Positions 1 to 8,085 of a stretch of DNA of 54,128 bases are shown here, in pieces. The notes under the pieces were generated by a model. That model was given only the letters and a program-made list of their open reading frames with translations. It was not told the origin of the DNA and ran no database searches. Source of the stretch: Flavobacteriaceae bacterium CG2_30_34_30. GTDB taxonomy: Bacteria; Bacteroidota; Bacteroidia; Flavobacteriales; Flavobacteriaceae. The stretch spans positions 1 through 54,128 of the forward strand of contig MNYN01000055.1 of the NCBI GenBank assembly GCA_001873105.1, given 5' to 3'. A program made the position numbers and the translations under genes. The first letter of the stretch is position 1. The number at the start of each line of letters is the position of its first letter.

Positions 1-108
1 AATTCTCTACTCTCTACTCTCTATTCTCTATTCTCTATTCTCTAATTTCACGCAAAGTCGCAAAGAAAACTATAAGCACAAATCTTAATTCTTAATTCTT
101 ATTTTTTT
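1..108. repeat. Composite low-complexity intergenic repeat (copy 1)
   Basis: The segment downstream of mutL has three parts in order. First come about six tandem heptamers that drift from TCTCTAC to TCTCTAT (3-44). Next is a core beginning TTTCACGCAAAG and ending CGCAAAGAA (46-67). Last is a block of CTTAATT direct repeats (about 83-101). The core recurs with one mismatch at 2433-2454, again between short tandem repeats. This looks like a dispersed non-coding repeat. No open frame or RNA fold is apparent. Confidence 0.7.
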
Positions 109-1962
109 TTAAAATTTCTTATCCAAATCGCTTAAAGGAATCGTAACAAATGTAGGCTTATTTGTTGGTGATACTGAGGGTTCCTTACAAGCAAAAAGGC
201 TGTTAATCAAATGTTCTTGTTGTTCTTTAGACAGAGAAACTCCTGTTTTAATTGCCAAACTCTTCGCCAAAGATTTTACCATAACATCCATTTGACTATA
301 TCCTGCATCGGGCAATTCATTTTGTAAATCAGAAATGAGTTGCTCTAATATTATTTTTATCTGACTATCCTTAACATTCACCGGAATTGCGGAAATAGAA
401 ATTATTTCCTTTTTAAAACTTTCAAAAACAAAACCTGTATCTTCCAGTTGTTCTCTATATTCTTTTAACAAAATCACTTCCTTTATGGAAAAATGAAGCG
501 TTATGGGAAATAGTAACTGCTGGCTTATAGCTTCTTTAACGGTAATAGTACGTAATAATTCTTCATACAAAATACGCTCGTGTGCCAATTGCTGATGAAT
601 GACTAAAAACGCATTTTTTATCGGGGTAAGAAGATATTTGTTATGTAATTGAAAAGTAATAGATTTTGTCTCTTCAGCTTGAAAAAGAAATCCGGTGAGT
701 GGTTCGCTTTCAAACTCTACGGTATCAAGGTGGGTTTCACTATCTGAAAATATGATTTTATGTTCCTTTTCTAGTCCGGAATATAAACTTTCCCAAGAAG
801 CAGTTTTTTCTCGTTCAAAAGGAAAAGTGATGTTTTTTTGTTTTGGCACATCCGCTTCAAAGGGATTAAAATTTCTATCGACCTCTATTTGTGGCATATT
901 GGGTGTTCTTTTTTGATAATCATACGGCGTATCCAAATTTTTATCTCTTTCAAAATCTAAAACAGGACCAACACTAAATTGCCCTAAACTATGCTTTACG
1001 GTAGAACGCAACATGGCATACAGAGCATGCTCATCTTCAAACTTTACTTCGGTTTTGGTGGGATGTATATTAATATCTATCGTTTTAGGATCTACTTCTA
1101 AATACAAAAAATATCCTGGTTGTGCACCTTCTCTTAAAAGCCCTTCAAAAGCAGAAAGCACCGCGTGGTGCAAATAACCACTTTTAATAAACCGGTCATT
1201 AACAAAAAAATACTGTTCGCCTCTACTCTTTTTTGAATATTCCGGTTTTAAAACAAACCCAGTAATCGATAAAATTTCTGTAGTTTCTTGAACAGGCACT
1301 AACTTTTCATTGGTTTTACCCCCAAACACATGAACAATACGCTGTCGTAAGTTACTAACAGGCAAATGAAAAACTTCAGCACCATTATTCAGCATTACAA
1401 AACTTACCGAAGGATGTGCTAATGCCACACGATGAAACTCATCTATAACATGACGAGTTTCTACCGGATTAGATTTTAAGAAATTTCGACGTGCAGGTAT
1501 ATTATAAAATAAATTTTTTACAGAAATAGAAGTCCCTTTTGGTGTTGCAACTACTTCTTGTGAAATTACTTGGCTACCTTCTATTTTTATGGAAGTACCT
1601 ACTTCAGCATTCTCGGTTTTGGTTCGTAATTCTACATGAGCTATCGCCGCAATAGATGCTAGGGCTTCACCACGAAACCCTTTGGTATGCAATTGAAACA
1701 AATCTTCGGCAGTTTTAATTTTAGAAGTGGCATGCCTTTCAAAACAGAGCCGGGCATCTGTAACGCTCATTCCGGCACCATCATCAATTACTTGTACAAG
1801 AGTTTTACCGGCGTCTTTTATAATCAATTTAATAAGTGTTGCCCCAGCATCAATGGCGTTTTCTAACAACTCTTTTACCACTGAAGCAGGTCGTTGCACT
1901 ACCTCTCCGGCAGCTATCTGATTGGCAACATGGTCCGGTAAAAGCTGAATAATATCTGCCAT
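109..1962 (-). CDS. mutL: DNA mismatch repair protein MutL
   Basis: MutL couples mismatch recognition by MutS to strand removal. The N-terminal GHKL ATPase is complete: an ELLENAIDAG motif near residue 35, DDGAGM, HATSK and KGFRGEALASI. The C-terminal dimerisation domain is present but its metal-binding endonuclease motifs are degenerate. The usual DQHA is HQQL near residue 454, the cysteine before the AIK motif is serine (SLAIKTG), and CPHGRP is SPTNKP near residue 600. At 617 residues it is full length for the family. Its ATG follows directly on the stop codon of the upstream small membrane-protein gene, so the two are probably cotranscribed. Family assignment is certain. Loss of nicking activity is inferred from the motifs. 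Confidence 0.97.
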   Translation of the reverse strand: MADIIQLLPDHVANQIAAGEVVQRPASVVKELLENAIDAGATLIKLIIKDAGKTLVQVIDDGAGMSVTDARLCFERHATSKIKTAEDLFQLHTKGFRGEALASIAAIAHVELRTKTENAEVGTSIKIEGSQVISQEVVATPKGTSISVKNLFYNIPARRNFLKSNPVETRHVIDEFHRVALAHPSVSFVMLNNGAEVFHLPVSNLRQRIVHVFGGKTNEKLVPVQETTEILSITGFVLKPEYSKKSRGEQYFFVNDRFIKSGYLHHAVLSAFEGLLREGAQPGYFLYLEVDPKTIDINIHPTKTEVKFEDEHALYAMLRSTVKHSLGQFSVGPVLDFERDKNLDTPYDYQKRTPNMPQIEVDRNFNPFEADVPKQKNITFPFEREKTASWESLYSGLEKEHKIIFSDSETHLDTVEFESEPLTGFLFQAEETKSITFQLHNKYLLTPIKNAFLVIHQQLAHERILYEELLRTITVKEAISQQLLFPITLHFSIKEVILLKEYREQLEDTGFVFESFKKEIISISAIPVNVKDSQIKIILEQLISDLQNELPDAGYSQMDVMVKSLAKSLAIKTGVSLSKEQQEHLINSLFACKEPSVSPTNKPTFVTIPLSDLDKKF

Positions 1963-2256
1963 CTAAAAAAGGGCTTGAGTAAATATTGTAAGATCAAAAT
2001 CGATGATGAATAAAAAAAGGAGTATAAAAAATAAAACAATAAACAAGATAACTTTGTTTGTCTTTTTGTCAGAATTATTTTTAAAATCATCCCAAGCATT
2101 AACCAATTTTCCTTTTAAACCGGTGGTTTCGCCGGTACTTTTTCTGAATTTATCAAATTTACCTTCTATATGAAAAGGAGAACCTTCTTTATCGCTTTTG
2201 TAATAACGAGGTTCATAACCAAATTTCTTATTTTTTTTTGTCTTAAATATTCCCAT
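1963..2256 (-). CDS. Small C-terminally anchored membrane protein
   Basis: This 97-residue protein starts with a very basic stretch (MGIFKTKKNKKFGYEPRYY) and ends with one hydrophobic helix (about residues 70-90, VILFIVLFFILLFLFIIDF). It is therefore probably tail-anchored with a cytoplasmic basic domain. I chose the ATG at 2256. A longer TTG frame from 2271 begins inside a perfect -7 promoter box (TATCTTTG), so that start would not lie in the mRNA. It abuts mutL and lies near ribH. Homologues in this family are, as I recall, often mislabelled 'riboflavin synthase subunit beta' because of that neighbourhood. Nothing in the sequence resembles a riboflavin enzyme, and its function is unknown. 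Confidence 0.8.
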   Translation of the reverse strand: MGIFKTKKNKKFGYEPRYYKSDKEGSPFHIEGKFDKFRKSTGETTGLKGKLVNAWDDFKNNSDKKTNKVILFIVLFFILLFLFIIDFDLTIFTQALF

Positions 2257-2268
2257 AACATCGATTTT

Positions 2269-2276
2269 CAAAGATA
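2269..2276 (-). promoter_or_regulatory. -7 box TATCTTTG for the small membrane protein-mutL operon
   Basis: This is an exact match to the Bacteroidota -7 consensus TAnnTTTG on the minus strand, 12 bases before the ATG at 2256. No convincing -33 TTG was found. It decides the start codon of the downstream gene. Confidence 0.65.
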
Positions 2277-2393
2277 CTTAAAAACAAAAAGAATGTAGAA
2301 AGTCTTACGCTAAAAATTGTTAACTTTTTTTTAGAGTAATGCGTAAATGGCAGGTTATAAAAAAGAGGTTTCTTTATGTTTACTTCAGCTAGT

Positions 2394-2535
2394 GTCTAAC
2401 TTCTAACATCTCTTTCCTAACCCAAGTGTGTATTTCACGCAAAGCCGCAAAGAATATTGTAAGTCATAATCGACATCTTAATACTTTGTACTCAATACTT
2501 AATACTTATTTTCCAACTTCTAACTTCTAACTTCT
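2394..2535. repeat. Composite low-complexity intergenic repeat (copy 2)
   Basis: This has the same modular order as the repeat at 1-108. A short TCTAACT/TCTAACA tandem (2394-2408) is followed by the core at 2433-2454 (one mismatch to copy 1), then ACTTAAT/TACTTAA repeats (about 2476-2509), then three ACTTCTA units (2515-2535). It fills most of the gap between ribH and the mutL operon, and ends at the ribH stop codon. The rest of the gap (2277-2393) shows no gene. Confidence 0.65.
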
Positions 2536-3032
2536 TAAAACTTAGACTCTTTTTTAAGTTGTGCCATTTTTATGGCCGCCACAGCAGCTTCTGTGCCTTT
2601 GTTGCCATGTTTTCCTCCACTTCGGTCAATGGCTTGTTGCATGGTTTCATCGGTAAGTACACAAAAAATGACAGGTATTTCTCCTTGTAGGTTTAGAGCT
2701 TTAATGCCTTGGGTTACTCCCGCACAAACAAAATCAAAATGTTTAGTTTCTCCCTGAATTATGCTGCCTATAGCAATGATGGCGTCTAGCATATCGTAGC
2801 TTTTCTGCATGCGTTTGCAGCCGTAAATTAACTCAAAACTCCCGGGAACATTCCATCGCACAATATTATCGTTTATAGCACCGTGTTCTTTTAATGTATC
2901 AAAAGCGCCTTGAAACATTCCTTCTGTAATGGCTCCATTCCATTCAGAAACAACAATTCCAAAACGAAATTCTTTTGCGTTTGGAACTCCATCTTTATTG
3001 TAAGAAGATAAATTTTGATTTTTAGTAGCCAT
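2535..3032 (-). CDS. ribH: 6,7-dimethyl-8-ribityllumazine synthase
   Basis: This enzyme condenses 5-amino-6-ribitylamino-uracil with 3,4-dihydroxy-2-butanone 4-phosphate, the penultimate step of riboflavin synthesis. Family motifs appear in order: FGIVVSEWNGAITEGM (residues 24-39), VPGSFELIYG (62-71), AIGSIIQGETKHFDFV (87-102, with catalytic His98) and RSGGKHGNKGTEAA near 137-150. Its 165 residues are normal for the family, with the usual short variable N-terminus. A TACTTTTA box lies just upstream. No FMN riboswitch is visible in the 97-base leader region. No other riboflavin genes are nearby. Confidence 0.97.
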   Translation of the reverse strand: MATKNQNLSSYNKDGVPNAKEFRFGIVVSEWNGAITEGMFQGAFDTLKEHGAINDNIVRWNVPGSFELIYGCKRMQKSYDMLDAIIAIGSIIQGETKHFDFVCAGVTQGIKALNLQGEIPVIFCVLTDETMQQAIDRSGGKHGNKGTEAAVAAIKMAQLKKESKF

Positions 3033-3042
3033 AAATGTATTT

Positions 3043-3050
3043 TAAAAGTA
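3043..3050 (-). promoter_or_regulatory. Probable -7 box (TACTTTTA) for ribH
   Basis: The box matches TAnnTTTG at seven of eight positions on the minus strand, 10 bases before the ribH ATG. No clear -33 element was seen. Confidence 0.45.
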
Positions 3051-3104
3051 CAAAAAATAAATTCCAAATTCCAACAACTTAATAAAAGTTGGAATTTGGA
3101 ATTT
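3051..3104 (-). terminator. 17-bp inverted repeat, likely terminator of the TPR gene
   Basis: The arms AAATTCCAAATTCCAAC (3059-3075) and GTTGGAATTTGGAATTT (3088-3104) are perfectly complementary around a 12-base loop. On the minus strand the hairpin is followed by a T-rich run (TTTATTTTTTG). It sits downstream of the leftward TPR gene. Each arm is itself a direct repeat of AATTCCA, so it may be a dispersed palindromic repeat acting as a terminator. Confidence 0.6.
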
Positions 3105-3129
3105 GGTATAAAAACTTAGGAAGTGAAAA

Positions 3130-3894
3130 CTATAGCATAGCTTCCGCTTTGCCAATATGCATTTCTAATTGGTTTGCTTCTAAAGCAGTTGGATACTCTG
3201 TTTTTATTTTGTTTAAATGAATTAATGCTTCTTTTGCATTATTCAATTGTAAAGCAATAATCGCTGCTTTTAAAAGATATTTTGGCGTTGTAAATTCATT
3301 ATCATTCATGGATGCAGCTTGTTTATAATATTTTAATGCCTCCTCATTCTGTTTTAATTGAACAAAAGCATCACCAATTGCACCTTTGGCCATAGGTCCT
3401 AAAATGATATCATCACTTTTAAAAGCGTCTAAATAGCTAATGGCTTCTTTATAGTTTTTAAGATTCAAATAAGCCATCCCGGCATAATATCTTGAAAGAT
3501 TAGCGGCATCTGTGCTACTGTAATTTTCAATAATATCTAAAAAGCCGTATTTACCTTGTCCACCTTTTAAGGAAAGTTGAAATAAAGAGTCTTTTTCACT
3601 TGCATTTAATGCTTGTTCAAAATAAGACTGTGCTTGAAACATTTCATTAGAAGCTTCTAATTGTTTTGGTTTTTGAACATATTCTTGGAATGCTAAGTAC
3701 CCTAAAACAGCTACTGCAATGATTCCAACCACTATTATGATATATTTTTGGTTCTTTGCAACCCATTCTTCTGTTTTTGAAGCACCTTCGTCTAAGGTGT
3801 TAAAAACCTCTGCTGTTGCACTTTGAGCTTCAATAGCATCTTTTTTCTCTTCTTTAGTCTGAGGCTTATTCCCTCTTTTTTTATATGTAGCCAT
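3130..3894 (-). CDS. Membrane-anchored tetratricopeptide repeat protein (YfgM-like)
   Basis: The 254-residue protein has a basic, charged N-terminus (KKRGNKPQTKEEKKD) and one transmembrane helix at about residues 50-70 (YIIIVVGIIAVAVLGYLAF). A periplasmic domain of TPR-like helices follows, including AGMAYLNLKNYKEAISYLD, GDAFVQLKQNEEALKYYKQA and AIIALQLNNAKEALIHLNKI. This layout matches the YfgM/TPR_21 group, which in other bacteria works at the Sec translocon and with periplasmic chaperones. That role is only suggested here. A perfect -7 box lies 20 bases upstream, and the gene is divergent from recF. Confidence 0.85.
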   Translation of the reverse strand: MATYKKRGNKPQTKEEKKDAIEAQSATAEVFNTLDEGASKTEEWVAKNQKYIIIVVGIIAVAVLGYLAFQEYVQKPKQLEASNEMFQAQSYFEQALNASEKDSLFQLSLKGGQGKYGFLDIIENYSSTDAANLSRYYAGMAYLNLKNYKEAISYLDAFKSDDIILGPMAKGAIGDAFVQLKQNEEALKYYKQAASMNDNEFTTPKYLLKAAIIALQLNNAKEALIHLNKIKTEYPTALEANQLEMHIGKAEAML

Positions 3895-3914
3895 ATTGTA
3901 ACTTTAATGTGGGG

Positions 3915-3922
3915 CAAAAATA
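3915..3922 (-). promoter_or_regulatory. -7 box TATTTTTG for the TPR gene
   Basis: This is an exact TAnnTTTG match on the minus strand, 20 bases before the ATG, in the recF/TPR divergent intergenic region. Confidence 0.6.
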
Positions 3923-4040
3923 AAATTTTTATTACAATATAAAAGATAAATTATTTGTTATTTTTCAATAATTTGCACTTCTTTCCGATAGTTGTAAACC
4001 CAAAATAAGAATTATATAAAGAACACATTTTTAGTTACTT

Positions 4041-5123
4041 ATGATTTTAACATCCCTCTCTTTAGTAAATTATAAAAATTTTGAAGCCGAAAACTTTACC
4101 TTTGACCACAAAATCAATTGTTTTGTAGGGAATAATGGTGTCGGAAAGACGAACGTTTTGGATGCCATTTACCACCTTTCTTTTGGAAAAAGTTATTTTA
4201 ACCCAATTACAAGCCAAAACATCAAACATGACGCCGATTTTTTTGTGATTGATGGTGATTATTTTAAAAAAAACAAAAAGGAGCGTGTTATTGTTAGTGC
4301 AAAACGAAATCTTAAAAAAGTAATTAAACGCAATGGCAAAGTGTATGAAAAATTTTCAGAACACGTTGGGTTTATACCTCTTGTAATTATTTCACCTGCT
4401 GATCGTGATTTAATCACCGAAGGTAGTGATACCAGAAGAAAATTTATGGACGGTGTCATCTCACAAGGCGATCAGAAATACCTTCAAACGCTTATTAACT
4501 ATAATAAAGTGCTTCTGCAACGCAATGCACTTTTGAAATATTTTGCGCTAAATAACACCAATAACGAAGATACTTTAGCTATCTATAACCAACAACTAAG
4601 CGAGTTTGGTACTAGCATTTACCAAAAACGATTAGACTTTATAGCACAATTTTCGCCTATTTTTAACAAAAGGCATCAATCTATTACCAATGCTAAAGAA
4701 GAAGTGAAATTGGTGTATAAAAGCCAATTAGAAGAAGGAGTATTAGCACAACTATTGAAAGAAAATATAGGAAAAGATCGAGCCTCACAATACACTAATG
4801 TAGGTACACATAAAGATGATTTGGTTTTTGAAATATCCGATTTTCCAATAAAAAAATTCGGTTCGCAAGGGCAGCAAAAATCCTATTTAATTGCTTTAAA
4901 ACTCGCGCAATTTGATTTTTTAAAACAATTAAGTAAAGTAAATCCCATTTTGCTTTTAGACGATATTTTTGACAAACTGGATGAAAATCGTGTAGAACAA
5001 ATTATAACTCTGGTTCAAAATGAAAATTTTGGACAATTATTTATCACTGATACCCACGCCGGCCGCACAGAAGATATTGTAAAAAAAGTACACCAATCCT
5101 ATAAAATGTTTCCTTTAAGCTAG
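4041..5123 (+). CDS. recF: DNA replication and repair protein RecF
   Basis: RecF is an SMC-like ATPase that helps load RecA at single-strand gaps. The Walker A motif GNNGVGKT is at residues 30-37, followed by the typical [15 protein letters not shown]. The ABC signature region is [18 protein letters not shown] (about residues 273-290) and the Walker B/D-loop region is [16 protein letters not shown]. At 360 residues it is full length. Two genes downstream is a DUF721 gene, a common recF neighbour in many phyla. The upstream region is shared with the divergent TPR gene. I saw no strong promoter box. Confidence 0.97.
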   Translation: MILTSLSLVNYKNFEAENFTFDHKINCFVGNNGVGKTNVLDAIYHLSFGKSYFNPITSQNIKHDADFFVIDGDYFKKNKKERVIVSAKRNLKKVIKRNGKVYEKFSEHVGFIPLVIISPADRDLITEGSDTRRKFMDGVISQGDQKYLQTLINYNKVLLQRNALLKYFALNNTNNEDTLAIYNQQLSEFGTSIYQKRLDFIAQFSPIFNKRHQSITNAKEEVKLVYKSQLEEGVLAQLLKENIGKDRASQYTNVGTHKDDLVFEISDFPIKKFGSQGQQKSYLIALKLAQFDFLKQLSKVNPILLLDDIFDKLDENRVEQIITLVQNENFGQLFITDTHAGRTEDIVKKVHQSYKMFPLS

Positions 5124-5184
5124 GTGTTTTTGATTTGAAATATGTACATTTAGTATCTTAAACTTTCCATAAAAACTTTTTATA

Positions 5185-5610
5185 ATGAAACTCCCCTTTT
5201 CCCTTCTATCGTTCCTAATTTTTATGGTTTTACTCTCCTGTAACCAGCAAAATCCGAAAGAAAAATTAGCACATCTAAACGGCTATTGGGAAATAAGCAA
5301 GGTAGAAATGCCTGATGGTACGGTAAAAGAATATACTATTAGCACTTTAGTAGATTATATCGAGATAAAAGACAGTGTTGGTTTCCGAAAAAAAGTAGCT
5401 CCAAAATTAGATGGAGGATTTATTATAAACGATGATGCCGAAAAGATAACCGTAAAAATAGAAAACAATACATTGAATTTGTATTACAGTACCCAATTTG
5501 ATAGTTGGAAAGAAACAGTCTTAGAAGCAAACGAACAGCAATTGGTGGTATTAAATAAGGATGATAAAAAATACACCTACAAAAAATTTGAAAAATTTAA
5601 TTTAGAATAA
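5185..5610 (+). CDS. Lipocalin-like lipoprotein, function unknown
   Basis: A 141-residue protein with a lipoprotein signal peptide: a hydrophobic segment then LLSCNQQ, with the lipidated Cys near residue 19. The mature part begins LAHLNGYWEISKVEMPDGT, a typical opening of lipocalin-like small beta-barrel lipoproteins in Bacteroidota. Alternating beta-type segments follow. The stop codon overlaps the next start by one base (TAATG), so it is translationally coupled to the DUF721 gene. No function can be read from the sequence. Confidence 0.85.
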   Translation: MKLPFSLLSFLIFMVLLSCNQQNPKEKLAHLNGYWEISKVEMPDGTVKEYTISTLVDYIEIKDSVGFRKKVAPKLDGGFIINDDAEKITVKIENNTLNLYYSTQFDSWKETVLEANEQQLVVLNKDDKKYTYKKFEKFNLE

Positions 5611-5906
5611 TGGCAAAACGACACGGAGAAAACATTACCATAGGAGATGTATTGAAAGATTTTGTTAAAACAAACAAACTAAACAAAGGCTTAGATAAAG
5701 TACAGGTGATTGAGGTTTGGAAAAGCCTAATGGGCCCTGCCATAGAAAAATACACCACAAATATTAAATTAGAAAGAGAAACACTTTATGTAGAATTAAG
5801 CTCATCGGTTTTGCGGGAAGAACTCCGTTATGGCAAACAAAAAATTATTGATTTATTGAATGAAGAATTAGGCAGAGTACTGATAAAAGAATTAGTATTG
5901 CGATAA
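5610..5906 (+). CDS. DUF721 (DciA-like) protein
   Basis: This 98-residue protein belongs to DUF721. The pattern includes IGDVLKDFVKTNKLNKGLDK, a VIEVWKSLMGPAIEKYT segment (W-x-x-x-x-G-x-x-I) and VELSSSVLREELRYGKQKI, followed by a LLNEELG helix. DciA members load or help the replicative helicase DnaB in bacteria lacking DnaC. This makes a replication role plausible, and the recF neighbourhood fits. It overlaps the upstream lipoprotein gene by one base and ends at a strong bidirectional terminator. Confidence 0.88.
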   Translation: MAKRHGENITIGDVLKDFVKTNKLNKGLDKVQVIEVWKSLMGPAIEKYTTNIKLERETLYVELSSSVLREELRYGKQKIIDLLNEELGRVLIKELVLR

Positions 5907-5936
5907 AAAAAACCGCTTTAAACAAAGCGGTTTTTT
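5905..5936. terminator. Bidirectional terminator between DUF721 gene and ndk
   Basis: The stem AACCGCTTT (5911-5919) pairs perfectly with AAAGCGGTT (5924-5932) around an AAAC loop. It is flanked by an A-run on the left and a T-run on the right, so it can end transcription from both convergent genes. Confidence 0.9.
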
Positions 5937-5956
5937 GAGTTTCAACCCTATTTTTA

Positions 5957-6376
5957 CTAAAACATATCTCTTCCCGAAAAATGAAAAGCACCTTCCATAG
6001 CGGCATTTTCATCGCTATCACTTCCGTGAACAGCATTTTCGCCTATGGAGGCTGCATATAATTTCCGAATAGTACCTTCTGCAGCATCTACAGGGTTTGT
6101 AGCACCAATTAATTTTCTAAAATCTTCCACAGCATCTTCTTTTTCTAAAATAGCAGCTACCACTGGACCTCTAGTCATATATTCTACTAATTCTCCATAA
6201 AAAGGGCGAGCGCTATGCACTGCATAAAATGCTTTTGCATCTGCTGTTGTCATTTGTGTTAATTTTAATGCCACGATGCGAAAACCTGCTTTATTAATCA
6301 TTTCAAGTATTGCTCCAATGTGCCCTTTTTCAACACTATCGGGTTTTAACATGGTAAATGTTCTATTTGTTGCCAT
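5957..6376 (-). CDS. ndk: Nucleoside diphosphate kinase
   Basis: Ndk transfers the gamma-phosphate between NTPs and NDPs through a phosphohistidine. Visible are the N-terminal [15 protein letters not shown], the nucleotide-binding [20 protein letters not shown] and the active-site NAVHGSDS (His117). The 139-residue length is normal. It is monocistronic, bounded downstream by a strong hairpin, and a perfect -7 box lies 23 bases before the ATG. It faces away from nrnA, which starts about 140 bases away. Confidence 0.98.
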   Translation of the reverse strand: MATNRTFTMLKPDSVEKGHIGAILEMINKAGFRIVALKLTQMTTADAKAFYAVHSARPFYGELVEYMTRGPVVAAILEKEDAVEDFRKLIGATNPVDAAEGTIRKLYAASIGENAVHGSDSDENAAMEGAFHFSGRDMF

Positions 6377-6399
6377 TTTCTTTTTTTTTAAATTCGGTG

Positions 6400-6407
6400 C
6401 AAAAGTA
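6400..6407 (-). promoter_or_regulatory. -7 box TACTTTTG for ndk
   Basis: This is an exact TAnnTTTG match on the minus strand, 23 bases upstream of the ndk ATG. Confidence 0.6.
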
Positions 6408-6499
6408 GCTGTTTTATTTCAATTTTTTTCTTGGAAAAGTCAAATAAATAGGAAATCACACATCATCTATTGAATCTCGTAAATTTTCAATCTTATTTG

Positions 6500-6507
6500 T
6501 ATCTTCG
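6500..6507 (+). promoter_or_regulatory. Probable -7 box (TATCTTCG) for nrnA-gldI operon
   Basis: The box is one mismatch from TAnnTTTG and ends only 6 bases before the nrnA ATG, so the mRNA would have almost no leader. The -33 element is unclear. Confidence 0.45.
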
Positions 6508-6513
6508 CAGTCT

Positions 6514-7536
6514 ATGAAAAAGAAAGATATCCAACAATTAAAAATAGAATTATCCACAAAAAAAAACATCGTCATTGTCACCCACAAGAATCCGGATGGC
6601 GATGCTATAGGATCCTCCCTTGCCTTGTTTATTTATCTAAAAAAACAAGGACATAACGTGCAGGTAATAGTACCAAATGAATACCCCGATTTTTTAAAGT
6701 GGATGCCGCAAAATGAATCCATACTTATTTATGAAAAGCACAAAACAAAGGCAAATCAAATAATTCTTGAAGCAGAATTACTTTTTACACTAGATTTTAA
6801 TGCCTATGCTCGCGCAGGAGACATGCAGGAAATTTTAGAAAAAGCTACTGCACCTTTTGTATTAATAGACCATCACCAACAACCGGACAACTATGCAAAA
6901 TACACCTACAGCGATACTGCCATCTGTTCCACAGCACAAATGGTATATCACTTTATAGAATTTATGGACGGTTTAGACGTTTTGGATAAAGAAATTGCCA
7001 CAACTATTTATACAGGAATAATGACCGATACCGGTTCTTTCCGATTTCGCTCCACAAGCAGCACTACCCATCGTGTGGTAGCTGATTTAATTGACCACGG
7101 TGCAGATAATGCGTTTATTCATGAATCTGTTTTTGATAACAATTCTGCCGAAAAAATAAAACTTCTTGGTGTAGCATTGCGTAATCTAAAAATCATTCCG
7201 GAATATCGTACCGCTTATATCACTCTTTCGCAGCATGAATTAGATGCAAATCATTTTAAAAAAGGGGATTATGAAGGATTTGTAAATTATGCCTTATCTG
7301 TTGAAAACGTTATTCTTGCTGCTATTTTTGTAGAAAGTAAAGAAGATGGCTTAATAAAAATATCTTTCCGAAGCAAAGGTCGTTTTTCTGTAAATAAATT
7401 TGCACGAAACCATTTTGAAGGAGGCGGACACGATAATGCTTCCGGCGGAAAAAGTAATCGCTCTCTAGAAGATACTATTTCCTATTTTATTAGTAAATTG
7501 CACGCCTATAAAAAGGAACTCACCAATGAAAAGTAA
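6514..7536 (+). CDS. nrnA: DHH-family oligoribonuclease / pAp phosphatase (NrnA-like)
   Basis: NrnA-like enzymes degrade short oligoribonucleotides and dephosphorylate 3'-phosphoadenosine 5'-phosphate. The DHH domain shows THKNPDGDAIGSSLAL near residues 23-38, a catalytic Asp in LDFNAYAR, LIDHHQQPD and TGIMTDTGSFRFRST. The C-terminal DHHA1 domain carries the substrate-binding GGGHDNASGG near residue 305. At 340 residues it is full length. The last 11 bases overlap gldI, so the two genes are almost certainly one operon. The symbol is by homology. The balance of nanoRNase and phosphatase activity is unknown. Confidence 0.92.
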   Translation: MKKKDIQQLKIELSTKKNIVIVTHKNPDGDAIGSSLALFIYLKKQGHNVQVIVPNEYPDFLKWMPQNESILIYEKHKTKANQIILEAELLFTLDFNAYARAGDMQEILEKATAPFVLIDHHQQPDNYAKYTYSDTAICSTAQMVYHFIEFMDGLDVLDKEIATTIYTGIMTDTGSFRFRSTSSTTHRVVADLIDHGADNAFIHESVFDNNSAEKIKLLGVALRNLKIIPEYRTAYITLSQHELDANHFKKGDYEGFVNYALSVENVILAAIFVESKEDGLIKISFRSKGRFSVNKFARNHFEGGGHDNASGGKSNRSLEDTISYFISKLHAYKKELTNEK

Positions 7537-8068
7537 ATTATATCTACTACTTTTTTCCCTTCTTTTTGCTTGGAGTTGTAAAACTCCGGAAGCAAGAAGA
7601 CCTGTAGAAGTTAAATCGGGTAGTTCCATTAATGAGTCGGTGGAACGCAACAAAGAAAGATTTGCTCTAGAAGAAAAAGACATAAACCAACTAATGGAAA
7701 AAGATTCCCTTAACCAATACATTACTTCAGAACAAGGATTTTGGTATTATTACAATATACAAAATCCAACAGAAACGGAACTTGCTGATTTTGGTGATAT
7801 TGTTGAATTTGAATATGAAGTAAAGGACCTCAACGGAAACAGTATTTACACCAAAGAAGAATTAGGAAAACAAAAATACCGCATGGAAAAAGAAGAACTT
7901 ATTTCCGGCTTGCGCGAAGGTCTAAAAATTATGAAAGAAGGAGAAACAGTCACTTTTATATTTCCCTCTTATAAAGCATATGGTTATTATGGCGACCTTG
8001 AAAAAATAGGCGTTAATATGCCAATAATTAGTACTGTAACCGTTTTAAATATTGAACAAAACAATTAA
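7526..8068 (+). CDS. gldI: Gliding-motility lipoprotein GldI (FKBP-type prolyl isomerase)
   Basis: A 180-residue lipoprotein whose signal peptide ends FAWSCKT, with the lipidated Cys near residue 18. A charged linker is followed by an FKBP-type domain from about residue 85: GDIVEFEYEVKDLNGNSIY, EELISGLREGLKIMKEGETVTFIFP, and a YKAYGYYG substrate loop. This matches GldI, which is required for gliding in Flavobacterium and probably folds proteins in the periplasm or at the outer membrane. It overlaps nrnA and is followed 17 bases later by a second isomerase gene, forming a periplasmic protein-folding cluster. Confidence 0.9.
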   Translation: MKSKLYLLLFSLLFAWSCKTPEARRPVEVKSGSSINESVERNKERFALEEKDINQLMEKDSLNQYITSEQGFWYYYNIQNPTETELADFGDIVEFEYEVKDLNGNSIYTKEELGKQKYRMEKEELISGLREGLKIMKEGETVTFIFPSYKAYGYYGDLEKIGVNMPIISTVTVLNIEQNN

Positions 8069-8085
8069 ATCTAAAATAAAAACCA

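Noticed and set aside
1..45. Possible CRISPR array in the tandem heptamers
   Set aside because: Units are 7 bases with no spacers between them, so this is a simple tandem repeat.
3033..3129. Possible FMN riboswitch upstream of ribH
   Set aside because: The gap is only 97 bases, contains a hairpin on repeated AATTCCA, and lacks the conserved FMN aptamer motifs.
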